Position numbers and translations under genes: made by a program
Part shown: in pieces, positions 38,061 to 47,363 of the stretch
Layout: each line of letters opens with the position of its first letter
How positions within the stretch are numbered: position 1 is the stretch's first letter
Notes under the pieces: generated by a model
The model's input: only the letters and a program-made list of their open reading frames with translations
Told to the model about the DNA's origin: nothing
Database searches by the model: none
From: Oscillatoria salina IIICB1
GTDB taxonomy: Bacteria; Cyanobacteriota; Cyanobacteriia; Cyanobacteriales; SIO1D9
Direction of reading: 5' to 3'
Length of the DNA stretch: 64,000 nucleotides
Assembly (NCBI RefSeq): GCF_020144665.1
Contig: NZ_JAAHBQ010000010.1
Span: 1 to 64,000, forward strand

Positions 38061-38427
38061 TCAGTTATTCTCCTTCGTTGAAGCAATGGCTGGTAAAGAT
38101 ACAGACACGCTCTTTGTCGCGTCAGATCGAGGCTTCAGCAGTTTATCACCATTGACTGCTGAAAAAAGGCACTTAGGATTTTTTTATCAAAAAATGTTTA
38201 CCTTTTAGCTATTTTCTGCTTGATTTGACACAATTCGATAACAATTTTGCAAATTTTCTTTACAATTATTTACAAATATGTGAGTGTTTACTCTTTGAGA
38301 TTGGGGATTGGGGATTAGGGATTAGGGATTAGGGATTAGGGAGACAAGGAGTATAAACTGATAACTGATAACTGATAACTGTTCACTGAACCCAGTCACC
38401 AGTCCCCAGTCCCCAGTCCCAAACAAA
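38061..38427. repeat. Divergent promoter region with heptamer and GATAACT repeats
   Basis: The region between chlH and the LpxB-like gene contains a GGGATTGGGGATTAGGGATT block (about 38299-38342), AACTGATAACTGATAACTG units (about 38355-38385) and AGTCCCC units (38399-38421). A 72-codon plus-strand frame at 37990-38208 crosses the chlH start and is not coding. Both promoters must lie in the left 230 bp. Confidence 0.65.
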
Positions 38428-39666
38428 ATGGTAAAGTATGACATCCTGATTTTAGCTAACGGACCCGGAGAAGTAACGACTTGGGTGCGACCTGTGGTGA
38501 AAGCTTTACGAGAAAAGTTAGCTAGTCAGACCAGACAAATCAGAATCTCGGTGGTATTATCTCCTTGTAGTCATGCTACCGGAACTGAAGCACAAGTCGC
38601 GCAAAGTTACCCAGAAGTAGACCGAACGCAAGCAGCAAAGGATTTTTTCCCGTTTTTACTTTGGGGGAAAACGGCTCAAAATTGGGACTGGTGCGATAAG
38701 GGCGTGGTAGTCTTTTTAGGCGGGGATCAATTTTTTCCCGTTGTTATCGGTAAGCGTTTGGGTTATCGTACAGTTATTTACGCTGAAGTGGAAGCACGTT
38801 GGTATCAGTTCGGCGATCGCTTCGGGGTCAGGAAACCGGAAATAATTGCGAAAGTGCCAGAAAAATACCATCCTAAGTTTACCGTAGTTGGCGACTTAAT
38901 GGCAGATATTGCCCAGGTGAGCGATGAGAGAGAAGAGGAAATAATTGGTATTTTACCGGGATCGAAGAGTTTGAAGCTAATTCCGGGAGTACCATTTACT
39001 TGTGCGATCGCCGAATACATTCATTCTCAACGTCCGCAAACTCGTTTTGTCATCCCAGTTGCACCGACGCTCGATATAGAAACTTTAGCACGATTTGGCG
39101 ATCGCCAACATAACCCAGTAATTCCTAAATTCGGTAATGTTAGTGCTAAATTAGTTACCGATGAATCTCACTTTTATCTCGAAACAATTAACGGTTTAAA
39201 AATAGAACTTTTCACCGAATTTCCTGCTTACGAATTATTAGCCAAATGTTCTCTTTGTTTAACTACGGTTGGCGCTAATACAGCCGAATTAGCTGCTTTA
39301 GCTGTCCCAATGATCGTTTTACTACCGACACAACAATTAGATGTGATGCGAGCCTGGGATGGCATCCCGGGTCTACTTGCTAATTTACCACTAATCGGTG
39401 GTAATTTCGCCAAAATAATTAACTGGTTAGTCTTGCGAAAAAAACACTTTTATGCTTGGGCTAACATTTGGGCGAATGCGGAAATTGTACCAGAATTAGT
39501 AGGAAATTTGCAAGCAGAAGATGTCGCTGGAATGGCGATCGATTATTTAGAAAATCCAACAAAATTAGAGTCAATGCGCGAGAGACTCAGACAAGTACGC
39601 GGAGAAATTGGTGCAGCCGAAAAATTAGCTAAGATAATTGGGGAAGAACTGGAAATAATCAACTAA
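38428..39666 (+). CDS. LpxB-like (lipid-A-disaccharide synthase-related) glycosyltransferase
   Basis: This 412-residue protein belongs to a cyanobacterial family related to lipid-A-disaccharide synthase LpxB (a GT-B enzyme). It opens with YDILILANGPGEVTTWVRPV, continues with VVLSPCSHATG, GVVVFLGGDQFFPVVIGKRL and GILPGSKSLKL (the donor-site GSK motif), and then LCLTTVGANTAELAALAVP, which corresponds to the C-terminal GT-B binding loop. It differs from canonical LpxB, so the acceptor is unknown; it could act in lipopolysaccharide-like or other glycolipid synthesis. No lpx gene is adjacent. Confidence 0.85.
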   Translation: MVKYDILILANGPGEVTTWVRPVVKALREKLASQTRQIRISVVLSPCSHATGTEAQVAQSYPEVDRTQAAKDFFPFLLWGKTAQNWDWCDKGVVVFLGGDQFFPVVIGKRLGYRTVIYAEVEARWYQFGDRFGVRKPEIIAKVPEKYHPKFTVVGDLMADIAQVSDEREEEIIGILPGSKSLKLIPGVPFTCAIAEYIHSQRPQTRFVIPVAPTLDIETLARFGDRQHNPVIPKFGNVSAKLVTDESHFYLETINGLKIELFTEFPAYELLAKCSLCLTTVGANTAELAALAVPMIVLLPTQQLDVMRAWDGIPGLLANLPLIGGNFAKIINWLVLRKKHFYAWANIWANAEIVPELVGNLQAEDVAGMAIDYLENPTKLESMRERLRQVRGEIGAAEKLAKIIGEELEIIN

Positions 39667-39674
39667 ATTTTAGT

Positions 39675-42600
39675 TTAAGATTGGTCAATCAAATCGACAA
39701 TAGCTTGGTCTTCAAAATTAGCAGCAAGCTCTAAAATTCGCTTGACAAAAGCTTGATATTGTGGATTAGCCCTTTGCAGAGAGATCGCTTCAGTTTCAAT
39801 TTGTTCGATATCGCCAATTTTCGCCGCCGCATAAATTATTTGCAATAGTTCTTTAGGAGGTAAAATCAAATCAGCAGGTGTAGTTTCTCCTAAAGAAAGA
39901 TCCTCAGCAGAATCAAGCTTATTTTCTGCATAAATCCATTGTAAATCGAGATATTTTTCTAAACAGAGTAAAAGTTTTTCCACCTCCACAGGTTTAGGAA
40001 GAAAATCATGGCAACCTGACTCAACACTTTTAGCTCGATCTTCATTCAAAACACTTGCGCTAGAAGCAATAATAATCGTCCTTCGATAGCGTTGAGATTG
40101 ACGCAAACGGCGGCTAAATTCAAAACCATCCAAGACAGGCATTACTAAATCAGTAATAACTAAATCAGGCTCAAAATCAGCAACTAAATTTAATCCTTCC
40201 TCACCATTAGAAGCCACAGCACAATTAAAATTTAAACAAGTCAAAAGTTCGCATAAAAAATCACGATTAACTTGTCGATCGTCAACAATCAAAATTTTGC
40301 GTACTTTGCCATGATAACTAACGATCTTACCGCGTTCGGTAAAAGTAATATTATGTTTCCATTCATGAGAGATTGGCAACTCAACATCAAACCAGAACGT
40401 ACTACCTTGACCTAGAATACTACTAACTTCTAAACTACTACCCATCATCCGAACAATTTTTTGAGCGATCGCCAATCCTAAACCAGTACCTTCACTGCGA
40501 CGAGAATATAAACCTACTTGTTCAAAAGGTAGAAAAATACTTTCAAGTTTCTCTGCTGGAATACCAACACCTGTATCTTGAACTGAGAAACGCAGGGAAA
40601 CAACCGAAGAATTAATTTTCAGCTTACGGACAGAAAAAGTCACAAAACCTAGATCGGTAAATTTAATTGCATTGCTTAATAAATTAATCAAAACTTGACA
40701 CAAACGTTTATCGTCAGCGCAGACTACTTCTGGTAAATCATTGTCAGGGACATAGTCAAAATCAATACCCTTTTGTTCGGCACGAATACGGGACATTTCT
40801 ACTACACCAGATAAACAAGAAGGGAGATTAAAATTTTGGGGATAAAGCTCCATTTTGCGAGCTTCAATTTTAGAAAAATCGAGAACATCATTAATTAAAT
40901 TTAACAAATGAGTTCCACACTGCTCGATAATTTTAATAGCTGAACGATGGAAATTAAGGTCTTCAGCGCGTTGCAAAATTTGAGTATAGCCTAAAATCCC
41001 ATTAAGAGGAGTACGCAATTCGTGACTCATATTAGCGAGAAATTCGCTTTTTGCTTGGTTAGCAACTTCGGCTGCTTCTTTCGCTATTTTTAAATTTTCT
41101 TGGGCTTGTTGACGATAGTAAGCTTCGATCGCCAGAGTAACTAAATTCCCAAGAGAACGAGCAAAACTTTCTTCCTCAATAGTCCAACTGCGGAGTTGAT
41201 TAATCTGTTCGAGACAAAAACTCCCAACTGTTTGACCGTTACTCCGAATAGGAATTTCTAAAATTGAGGTAATATTTAAAGGAATTAGATAAGATTCCCT
41301 AAACTCACAAGTACGTCGATCGTTTTGCGCATCGCTAGCAGCAATAACTTGTTCAGTTTGTAGAGCCTGAAAATAATTAGGATAGTCTGCAAGATGCAAA
41401 TCTGGTTCCAAGGAATGAGAATTTGAACTTAACTGATAAAGATCCAGACAAGACCAATGCAAATTATTTTCTGGTTCGGATAACCAAATGCTAACTCGTT
41501 CGGTAAAGGTGGTTTTAGCACAAGCTTCAGTGACTTTTTGCAAGTTAGTTTGTAAGTTTCCTTGACGTAATGCAGGATCGGCAGTAAGTTCTGCTAAAAC
41601 CCGATTTTGATTACTTAAAATCGTATTTTTGGCTTCTAAAGCAGTTTGAGCAAGAACGCGATCGCTGATATCAGTGATTACACCATAGGAAAAAATTTCG
41701 CCTCGTTCGTTGCGACAGATAGTAGCATCAGCTTGACACCAGCGTATTTCACCATTAGTCTTTAAAATACGTCCTTGGTAATGCCAAGATTTTTCTTCCT
41801 CAACTGCGGCTGCAACAGAAGAAGTTAAATAATTTTCTCGGTCCTCGGGATGTACTGCTTCAATCCAGTTATTAAAGTCTTCAGCGATCGCAACAGCACT
41901 CACCCCTGTAAGATCGATAATGCGATCGCTGACATAGTCGATTTGCCAATTACCATTGCGATAACTAGATTGGTAAATTACTCCTGGCATTTGACTGGCG
42001 ATCGCCGTAAAACGCTCTTCACTTTTTCTTAAGGAAGCTGTTTCTTGTCGTACTCGTTCCTCTAACTCTTGATTGGCTTTTTTCAATTTCAGTTCTGCCT
42101 GTTTATTTTCTGTCACTAAAGCTTTCAAAACTAGGGTAGTGACAGTAACAACACCAATAAAAGATTGCAGTAACACCAGCGATTGATGATTTAACTCTAA
42201 GATTGATAAAGCGATATTCGGATTGTGAATTTTATTAACAAAGGAACCGTAACCTTGGGCAGTAGCAATAATAGCAATCAAAACAGCGATCGCTATTAAT
42301 AAGGTTACAATTGAAGCTTCAAAGCGAAATGCTGCCCAAATAAGCACTGGGATCAGCATATATTCTACCGGATAACTTTGCCCAAAAGCCAGGTAACTAA
42401 TAGCAAGTAAAACTCCAAGTAATAGCCAAAACTCCCCCAGAAAATTTTTCCATAATTTTCTCTGATTTTTTCCCCAAGTTAATAATAAAGGTGTAAAAAC
42501 AAGAATACCCACTACATTTGCCGTCCACCAAGTTTGCCAATATTCGCCGTAGTTACTCCAAGGAGTTTGACCAGCCAGGCAAAGTGCTGTTATGCCGATA

Positions 42601-43022
42601 GTTGCACTTACTGTTGGACTGATTAGGGCAGCAAGAAAGATAAATTTAAATAAGTTTTGAGATTTGTCTAACCAGTAACGATAACCGATAAAACGGTTGA
42701 CTAAAAATGCACCAATTAAAACTTCTGTCGTATTAGCTATTGGAATAATTACTGCGATCGCTAAACCAACAAGTGTCGGTTCTTGTGTGGTAATTACTAA
42801 GAGCAAACTGCTCAGAAAAATACCGGGTAAAAGTCGATATCCCCAAAGCAAAACTGCCGCGATCGCTAAACCAGAACCGGGCCAAATTACGCTCACTTTT
42901 CCTGATAATGTAGCTAAAGATAGAGCTAGTTGTGCTATGACAAAGTAAGTTACAGTTACTATCCCGATCCCTAGGAGAGTTTTTGGTATAGAATATAATT
43001 GAGATTTTCCTAAGCTTTTCAT
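39675..43022 (-). CDS. MASE1 hybrid histidine kinase with receiver domain
   Basis: This 1115-residue protein starts with a MASE1 membrane domain (about 1-310, eight hydrophobic helices including VIWPGSGLAIAAVLLWGYRL), then a PAS domain (330-460) and a GAF-like domain (470-620). The HisKA box is LANMSHELRTPLNGILG (His about residue 667), with ATPase motifs DTGVGIPAEK and [13 protein letters not shown] receiver domain follows (IVDDRQVN, acceptor Asp in LVITDLVMPVLDGF near 955, Lys in FLPKPV). The last 90 residues resemble Hpt-like tails but the His is not evident. It lies 32 bp upstream of nothing on its own strand; the next genes downstream on its strand are across the convergent LpxB-like gene. 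It follows the REC-kinase gene at 43055 by 32 bp, so they are likely one transcript. Confidence 0.9.
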   Translation of the reverse strand: MKSLGKSQLYSIPKTLLGIGIVTVTYFVIAQLALSLATLSGKVSVIWPGSGLAIAAVLLWGYRLLPGIFLSSLLLVITTQEPTLVGLAIAVIIPIANTTEVLIGAFLVNRFIGYRYWLDKSQNLFKFIFLAALISPTVSATIGITALCLAGQTPWSNYGEYWQTWWTANVVGILVFTPLLLTWGKNQRKLWKNFLGEFWLLLGVLLAISYLAFGQSYPVEYMLIPVLIWAAFRFEASIVTLLIAIAVLIAIIATAQGYGSFVNKIHNPNIALSILELNHQSLVLLQSFIGVVTVTTLVLKALVTENKQAELKLKKANQELEERVRQETASLRKSEERFTAIASQMPGVIYQSSYRNGNWQIDYVSDRIIDLTGVSAVAIAEDFNNWIEAVHPEDRENYLTSSVAAAVEEEKSWHYQGRILKTNGEIRWCQADATICRNERGEIFSYGVITDISDRVLAQTALEAKNTILSNQNRVLAELTADPALRQGNLQTNLQKVTEACAKTTFTERVSIWLSEPENNLHWSCLDLYQLSSNSHSLEPDLHLADYPNYFQALQTEQVIAASDAQNDRRTCEFRESYLIPLNITSILEIPIRSNGQTVGSFCLEQINQLRSWTIEEESFARSLGNLVTLAIEAYYRQQAQENLKIAKEAAEVANQAKSEFLANMSHELRTPLNGILGYTQILQRAEDLNFHRSAIKIIEQCGTHLLNLINDVLDFSKIEARKMELYPQNFNLPSCLSGVVEMSRIRAEQKGIDFDYVPDNDLPEVVCADDKRLCQVLINLLSNAIKFTDLGFVTFSVRKLKINSSVVSLRFSVQDTGVGIPAEKLESIFLPFEQVGLYSRRSEGTGLGLAIAQKIVRMMGSSLEVSSILGQGSTFWFDVELPISHEWKHNITFTERGKIVSYHGKVRKILIVDDRQVNRDFLCELLTCLNFNCAVASNGEEGLNLVADFEPDLVITDLVMPVLDGFEFSRRLRQSQRYRRTIIIASSASVLNEDRAKSVESGCHDFLPKPVEVEKLLLCLEKYLDLQWIYAENKLDSAEDLSLGETTPADLILPPKELLQIIYAAAKIGDIEQIETEAISLQRANPQYQAFVKRILELAANFEDQAIVDLIDQS

Positions 43023-43054
43023 GATGAATCACCTCAAGTAGTTATTCTCAAGTT

Positions 43055-44377
43055 TTAGCTCGATTGTATTGGTAAAATGACCCTAAATTCAGTTCCTTCT
43101 CCCTTTTTTGAGGAACAGGCGATCGTTCCGCCATGTTTATCTTCGACAATTTCACGTGCAATAGCTAGCCCCAAACCTGTACCTTTACCTACTTCTTTGG
43201 TCGTAAACAAATAGTCAAAGATTTTTGCTTGTACTTCTGGTTCGATCCCGATGCCATTATCTCTAATTATAATCATAATTTCTGGTTCTGTTGGTAACAA
43301 TTTGGTTTCAATTATCAAGCAATTTGGATTGGCTTGGATCTCAGCAAAACTAACTCCACAATTAGCTGCTTCAACAGCATCAATTCCATTAGAAAGTAAA
43401 TTCATAAATACTTGATTTAGCTGTCCGGGATAACAATCAATTTCTGGTAAATTACCGTATTTTTTCTTCACTTCAATTGCCGGACGATTGCGATTAGCTT
43501 TGAGCCGATGTTTCAGAATTAAAAGGGTACTATCAAGTCCTTCGTGAAGATTGAATTTTACTTTCTTATTTAAGTCAGCACGAGAAAAAGTCCGCATGGA
43601 ATGGCTAATTTGCAGAATACGTTTGGTTCCTGACTGCATTGAAGTGATAAGTTGACAAAAATCTTTAGTTAAATAATCCAATTCGATAGCTGCCATTTTC
43701 TCAGCAATTTCTGTCGCAGGTTCGGGATAGTATTTTTGATATAATTGAATTAAATTAATCAAGTCTTGGGCATATTCTTCTGCATGAGTCAGATTGCCAA
43801 CAATAAAGCTAATTGGATTATTAATTTCATGAGCAATTCCGGCAACTAATTGTCCTAAAGAAGACATTTTTTCATTTAAAATTAATTGAGATTGAAGTTT
43901 TGCAAGTTGGCTAGTTCGGTCTAAAACTTTTTGTTCTAATTGAGTATTAAGTTCGCTTAAGCGCTCGTTTTTTTCAGCCAGTTCTTTCCTTAAGAAACAA
44001 AGTTGCAAATGGAGGTTAATTCTCGCTAATACTTCTTCCTGCTGGAAAGGTTTAGTAATATAATCTACTGCTCCTAGTGAAAGACCTTTGACTTTGTTTT
44101 TTGTGTCAGCCAAAGCGGTCATAAAAATAATAGGTAAATCGTGATATTGAGGATTTTCTTTCAAAAAACGACAGGTTTCAAAACCATCAATTCCTGGCAT
44201 CATGACATCTAATAAAATCAAGTCAGGAATTGCGACTTCTACTTTTTTCAGAGCATCTTTACCGTCTTTTGCCACCAAAACTCTAAATCCTGCGTTCTTC
44301 AAAAAATTAAAGAGAACTTTAATGTTGGTGGGATTGTCATCGACAATTAGCAGGGTGGTTTGTTGGTCAAGATTCAT
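43055..44377 (-). CDS. Response regulator - histidine kinase (REC-HisKA-HATPase)
   Basis: This 440-residue protein begins with a receiver domain (LIVDDNPTN, acceptor Asp in LILLDVMMPGIDGF near 57, Lys in ITKPFQQ) and a coiled linker (LAEKNERLSELNTQLEQKV). The kinase core follows: GIAHEINNPISFIVG (the His of the NtrB/HPK4-type box), then EIDCYPGQLNQVFMNLLSNG, DNGIGIEPEVQ and [12 protein letters not shown]. The N-terminal receiver fits regulation of its own kinase. It begins 3 bp after the stop of the GGDEF-EAL gene and is followed by the MASE1 kinase, so three genes probably form one operon. Confidence 0.9.
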   Translation of the reverse strand: MNLDQQTTLLIVDDNPTNIKVLFNFLKNAGFRVLVAKDGKDALKKVEVAIPDLILLDVMMPGIDGFETCRFLKENPQYHDLPIIFMTALADTKNKVKGLSLGAVDYITKPFQQEEVLARINLHLQLCFLRKELAEKNERLSELNTQLEQKVLDRTSQLAKLQSQLILNEKMSSLGQLVAGIAHEINNPISFIVGNLTHAEEYAQDLINLIQLYQKYYPEPATEIAEKMAAIELDYLTKDFCQLITSMQSGTKRILQISHSMRTFSRADLNKKVKFNLHEGLDSTLLILKHRLKANRNRPAIEVKKKYGNLPEIDCYPGQLNQVFMNLLSNGIDAVEAANCGVSFAEIQANPNCLIIETKLLPTEPEIMIIIRDNGIGIEPEVQAKIFDYLFTTKEVGKGTGLGLAIAREIVEDKHGGTIACSSKKGEGTEFRVILPIQSS

Positions 44378-44380
44378 AAA

Positions 44381-46258
44381 TTAGTTAATCGTTAAAAAAA
44401 GGTGAAGGCGATCGTTTAAAAGTTGGGTTGCTTGTTGGCTAGAAATAGGTTTGGCAAAAAGATATCCTTGTCCAAATTCACATTCTAATTCAATTAATTT
44501 GGCTAGCTGTTCTTCCGTTTCAATTCCTTCGGCAACTACATCTATTCCGAGATTATGGGCGAGAGAAATAATTGTTTGGACAATCTGGGTTCCCTCGGAG
44601 TTTTCTTGCAAACGGAGGATAAAAGAACGGTCAATTTTCAAAGTATCTAGAGGAAAAGAATGTAGGCGACTTAAGGAAGAATAACCAGTACCGAAATCAT
44701 CAATGCAAAGTTTAATTCCTAAGTTGTGAATTTGATGAAGAAACTGGATGGCTTTACTAGCGGTTTCTAAAAAAACACTTTCGGTAATTTCAATTTTGAT
44801 AAATTGGGGAACAATTTCGGCATGATTTAATATTAAACTAATTTGCTCAAAAAGTTCCGATTTCTGAAATTGAGTTGGCGAAAAATTAACATTGATTGTG
44901 GGTAAATTTTGGGCACCAAATTGATTTTGCCAATTTTTTAATTGTTCGCAAGCTAACCGAAAGCCTAAAAGATCGAGTGCTTGAATTTGTCCAATTTCTT
45001 CTGCTAGTGTAATAAATTTTGCTGGAGAGAGAAGTCCTTCTTCGGGATGTCGCCAGCGCATTAAGGCTTCAAAACCAACGAGTTTTTGGGTAGCAAGCTC
45101 AAAAATTGGTTGATAATAAAGACAAAATTCTTCTTGTTTGATTGCACGCTGCAAATCGGCTTCTAGTTGAATTCTTGCTATGGCTTTAGTTTGCATTTTA
45201 GCAGTTAGAAAAACATAATTACCTCTGCCTCTAGCTTTGGCTTGATACATAGCGATATCAGCATCTCTTAAAACTGCTGTGGGTTGAAGATAACTAGTAA
45301 TTGAAGGAACAATACCAATGCTAGCATCTAAGAATACTTGATAGTTGGTCATATAAAAAGGATTTCTCAGTTGTGATAGAAGATGATTGGCGATTTTGTT
45401 TAGTCGATCTAATTGCCATTTACCCGCTAATAAAATCAAAAATTCATCTCCTCCTAATCGAACTATGTTGGCGCTAGAATCGAGGCTTGTTTGTAGCCGC
45501 TTGGCAACTTTTTTAAGTAATTCATCTCCCTGGAGGTGTCCGAAGCGATCGTTAATACTTTTAAAGCGATCTAAGTCGAGAAATAAGACTGCGCAATCAC
45601 GCTTTAAAAGTTGCTCTGTTCCGAGAATTTCCGATAAATGTTGCATTAACCAAGCACGATTTAATAAACCTGTCAGTAAATCGTGAGAAGCTTCGTAAAT
45701 TAGTTTTTCTTCTCGTGCTTGTAATTTTTGTAGAGTTTCGTTTAATTTTCGAGTACGTTCGATAACTCGCTGTTCTAGTTGTTGATTGAGTTGTTTTAAT
45801 TGGTTTTCAGCAGTTTTTCTGGCGGCAATTTCTTGGGTTAATTGCTGATTTGTTTCTTGGAGAGTGGAAGTTAATTCGTGTAGTCTTAGGTGTAGGGAAA
45901 TACGACTTAAAACTTCTTCTTGTTGGAAAGGTTTGGTAATATAATCTACTGCTCCTAAAGCAAAACCTTGTATTTTATTGTCTAGGTCGGCAAGGGCTGT
46001 CATAAAGATGATGGGAATGTGTTGGGTGGCTGGATTTTTTTTCAGACGACGACAGACTTCAAAGCCGTCAATTGTTGGCATTCTGACATCCAACAAAATT
46101 AAATTTGGAGAAATTTCGGTTAATTTTCTTAAGGCATCTTCTCCATTTGTTGATACTAAAACTCGAAAACCTGTAGATTTTAAGAAGTTAAATAAAATTC
46201 GGAGATTATTGGAGTTGTCATCAACGATAAAAATTAAGTTTGGTTGATTGACTTTCAT
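44381..46258 (-). CDS. Response regulator with GGDEF and EAL domains (cyclic-di-GMP enzyme)
   Basis: This 625-residue protein has a receiver (IVDDNSNN, Asp in LILLDVRMPTIDGF near 58, Lys in ITKPFQQ), a coiled-coil linker, and GGDEF and EAL domains in series. The GGDEF motif is intact (VRLGGDEF near 269). The EAL domain has an intact GFEALMRW (near 397), NVNFSPTQF, KIEITES and IDDFGTGYSSL, so both synthesis and breakdown of cyclic di-GMP are possible. An RxxD inhibitory site before GGDEF is not evident. The receiver is a near copy of the one in the next gene, so the two proteins may share a phosphodonor. First gene of the three-gene set. Confidence 0.9.
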   Translation of the reverse strand: MKVNQPNLIFIVDDNSNNLRILFNFLKSTGFRVLVSTNGEDALRKLTEISPNLILLDVRMPTIDGFEVCRRLKKNPATQHIPIIFMTALADLDNKIQGFALGAVDYITKPFQQEEVLSRISLHLRLHELTSTLQETNQQLTQEIAARKTAENQLKQLNQQLEQRVIERTRKLNETLQKLQAREEKLIYEASHDLLTGLLNRAWLMQHLSEILGTEQLLKRDCAVLFLDLDRFKSINDRFGHLQGDELLKKVAKRLQTSLDSSANIVRLGGDEFLILLAGKWQLDRLNKIANHLLSQLRNPFYMTNYQVFLDASIGIVPSITSYLQPTAVLRDADIAMYQAKARGRGNYVFLTAKMQTKAIARIQLEADLQRAIKQEEFCLYYQPIFELATQKLVGFEALMRWRHPEEGLLSPAKFITLAEEIGQIQALDLLGFRLACEQLKNWQNQFGAQNLPTINVNFSPTQFQKSELFEQISLILNHAEIVPQFIKIEITESVFLETASKAIQFLHQIHNLGIKLCIDDFGTGYSSLSRLHSFPLDTLKIDRSFILRLQENSEGTQIVQTIISLAHNLGIDVVAEGIETEEQLAKLIELECEFGQGYLFAKPISSQQATQLLNDRLHLFLTIN

Positions 46259-46888
46259 CTCAAAAAATGGGGTAAGTTCAATCTAAGAAAAAAAAATCCT
46301 TGACGTAGTTAGTCAAGGAAAGAAATTTAGTCAGTTGATTAGATTTAAAAAGATCCGATCGCGTTTTTTCCACTCTACTTTCAGGAAAAAGTTAGAGTTG
46401 GCAATGGCTAGACTAATTTGCCGGGCTGGTGCCGCGTAAATTTGTTTGGCAATGGTCATTGTTTGAGCGAATCTTAAATATTTTGGTAATATTGAGATAG
46501 TCGCACTTCTTGGCGACTCGAAATAGCTGCTTGAAAAAAGTAAGATATAATACATTAAGTTGTTTTTAATTACTACTTGTTATCTGAATAGCTTAAATCT
46601 AGGCTGTGCTGTTTCTGAATCTATCACTCAGTAAGTTATTTTATAACTTATATTTATTTTAAGTGCAATGATTTGGGGAAGCAATTTAGTTTTAGTGGTT
46701 CAGAGTGGGTAATGTGGTGTTCTAAAATACATTGAAGAAAAATCTCTGCTAGTGAGGCGATCGCGATATTTTTCTCTCTTCAGAAAAAATACTTAACTGA
46801 TGAGAACTTGTTGCTTTTTGGCGAGAAAAAGCGGCAAAACTGAGATCGAGAGGTAAAGCAAGGGTAATTTGGCAAGGAGCGAGCAAAA
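46259..46888. other. Intergenic region without a confident gene
   Basis: A 630-bp stretch upstream of the REC-GGDEF-EAL gene. A minus-strand frame at 46331-46555 has MTIAKQIYAAPARQISLAIA but no clear ribosome binding site or domain and I do not call it. CCTTGACGTAGTTAGTCAAGG at 46301-46321 is a 7-bp-stem hairpin just upstream of that gene. The rest is AT-rich. Confidence 0.35.
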
Positions 46889-47257
46889 TTACATTTGAGA
46901 TTGACGCCCCAACTCGTAAACGCCTAAAGCCATACAAGCAAGTATACCTGTGCTGATTGCCCAACTTTGACCGAGACTAACTTCAATACCCCAGTTGCAG
47001 AAAATTCCGGCGCCTAAAAAGGGAAAAATACTCAACAGCGAAGCGTAAAAAGCATTTTGAGACTCTCTAGCGGGGCGAGTTTTCTCGAATTCCTCCGCAG
47101 AAAAGTAGAGCGATCGCTCGGCGAAATTTAACCATCGGTTAATTTGTTTAGCGATCCAATCTCTTAGTGACGGTAAAAACAAATATAAAGCAAGCGCCCA
47201 GAGAGAAACTCCTGCAATAGTGGTAGTATCCAAATTGAGTTGAAACGGAACAAGCAT
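46889..47257 (-). CDS. Conserved small membrane protein
   Basis: The 122-residue protein has about three hydrophobic helices (TTTIAGVSLWALALYLFL, AFYASLLSIFPFLGAGIF, WAISTGILACMALGV) and a charged loop with LRDWIAKQINRWL and FSAEEFEKTR. From memory this type of protein is conserved in cyanobacteria but has no known function. It lies on the same strand downstream of the large GGDEF-EAL gene, separated by a repeat block. Likely real; role unknown. Confidence 0.65.
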   Translation of the reverse strand: MLVPFQLNLDTTTIAGVSLWALALYLFLPSLRDWIAKQINRWLNFAERSLYFSAEEFEKTRPARESQNAFYASLLSIFPFLGAGIFCNWGIEVSLGQSWAISTGILACMALGVYELGRQSQM

Positions 47258-47363
47258 ATCGAGTTATCAGTTATTAGTTATCAGTTATCAGTGTATCTTT
47301 CTTGACTTCCCCCTCCTCATTGTTTTTCTTTAATCACCACTCTCCAGTTTCAGAATTGCTAAT
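47258..47363. repeat. AGTTATCAGTTAT repeat block
   Basis: AGTTATCAGTTATTAGTTATCAGT-like units at about 47264-47292 belong to the AACTGATAAC family seen elsewhere in the window, here on the other strand. The rest is spacer. Confidence 0.6.

Noticed and set aside
46331..46555. Minus-strand frame of 74 codons
   Set aside because: Start without support and no recognised similarity; treated as intergenic.
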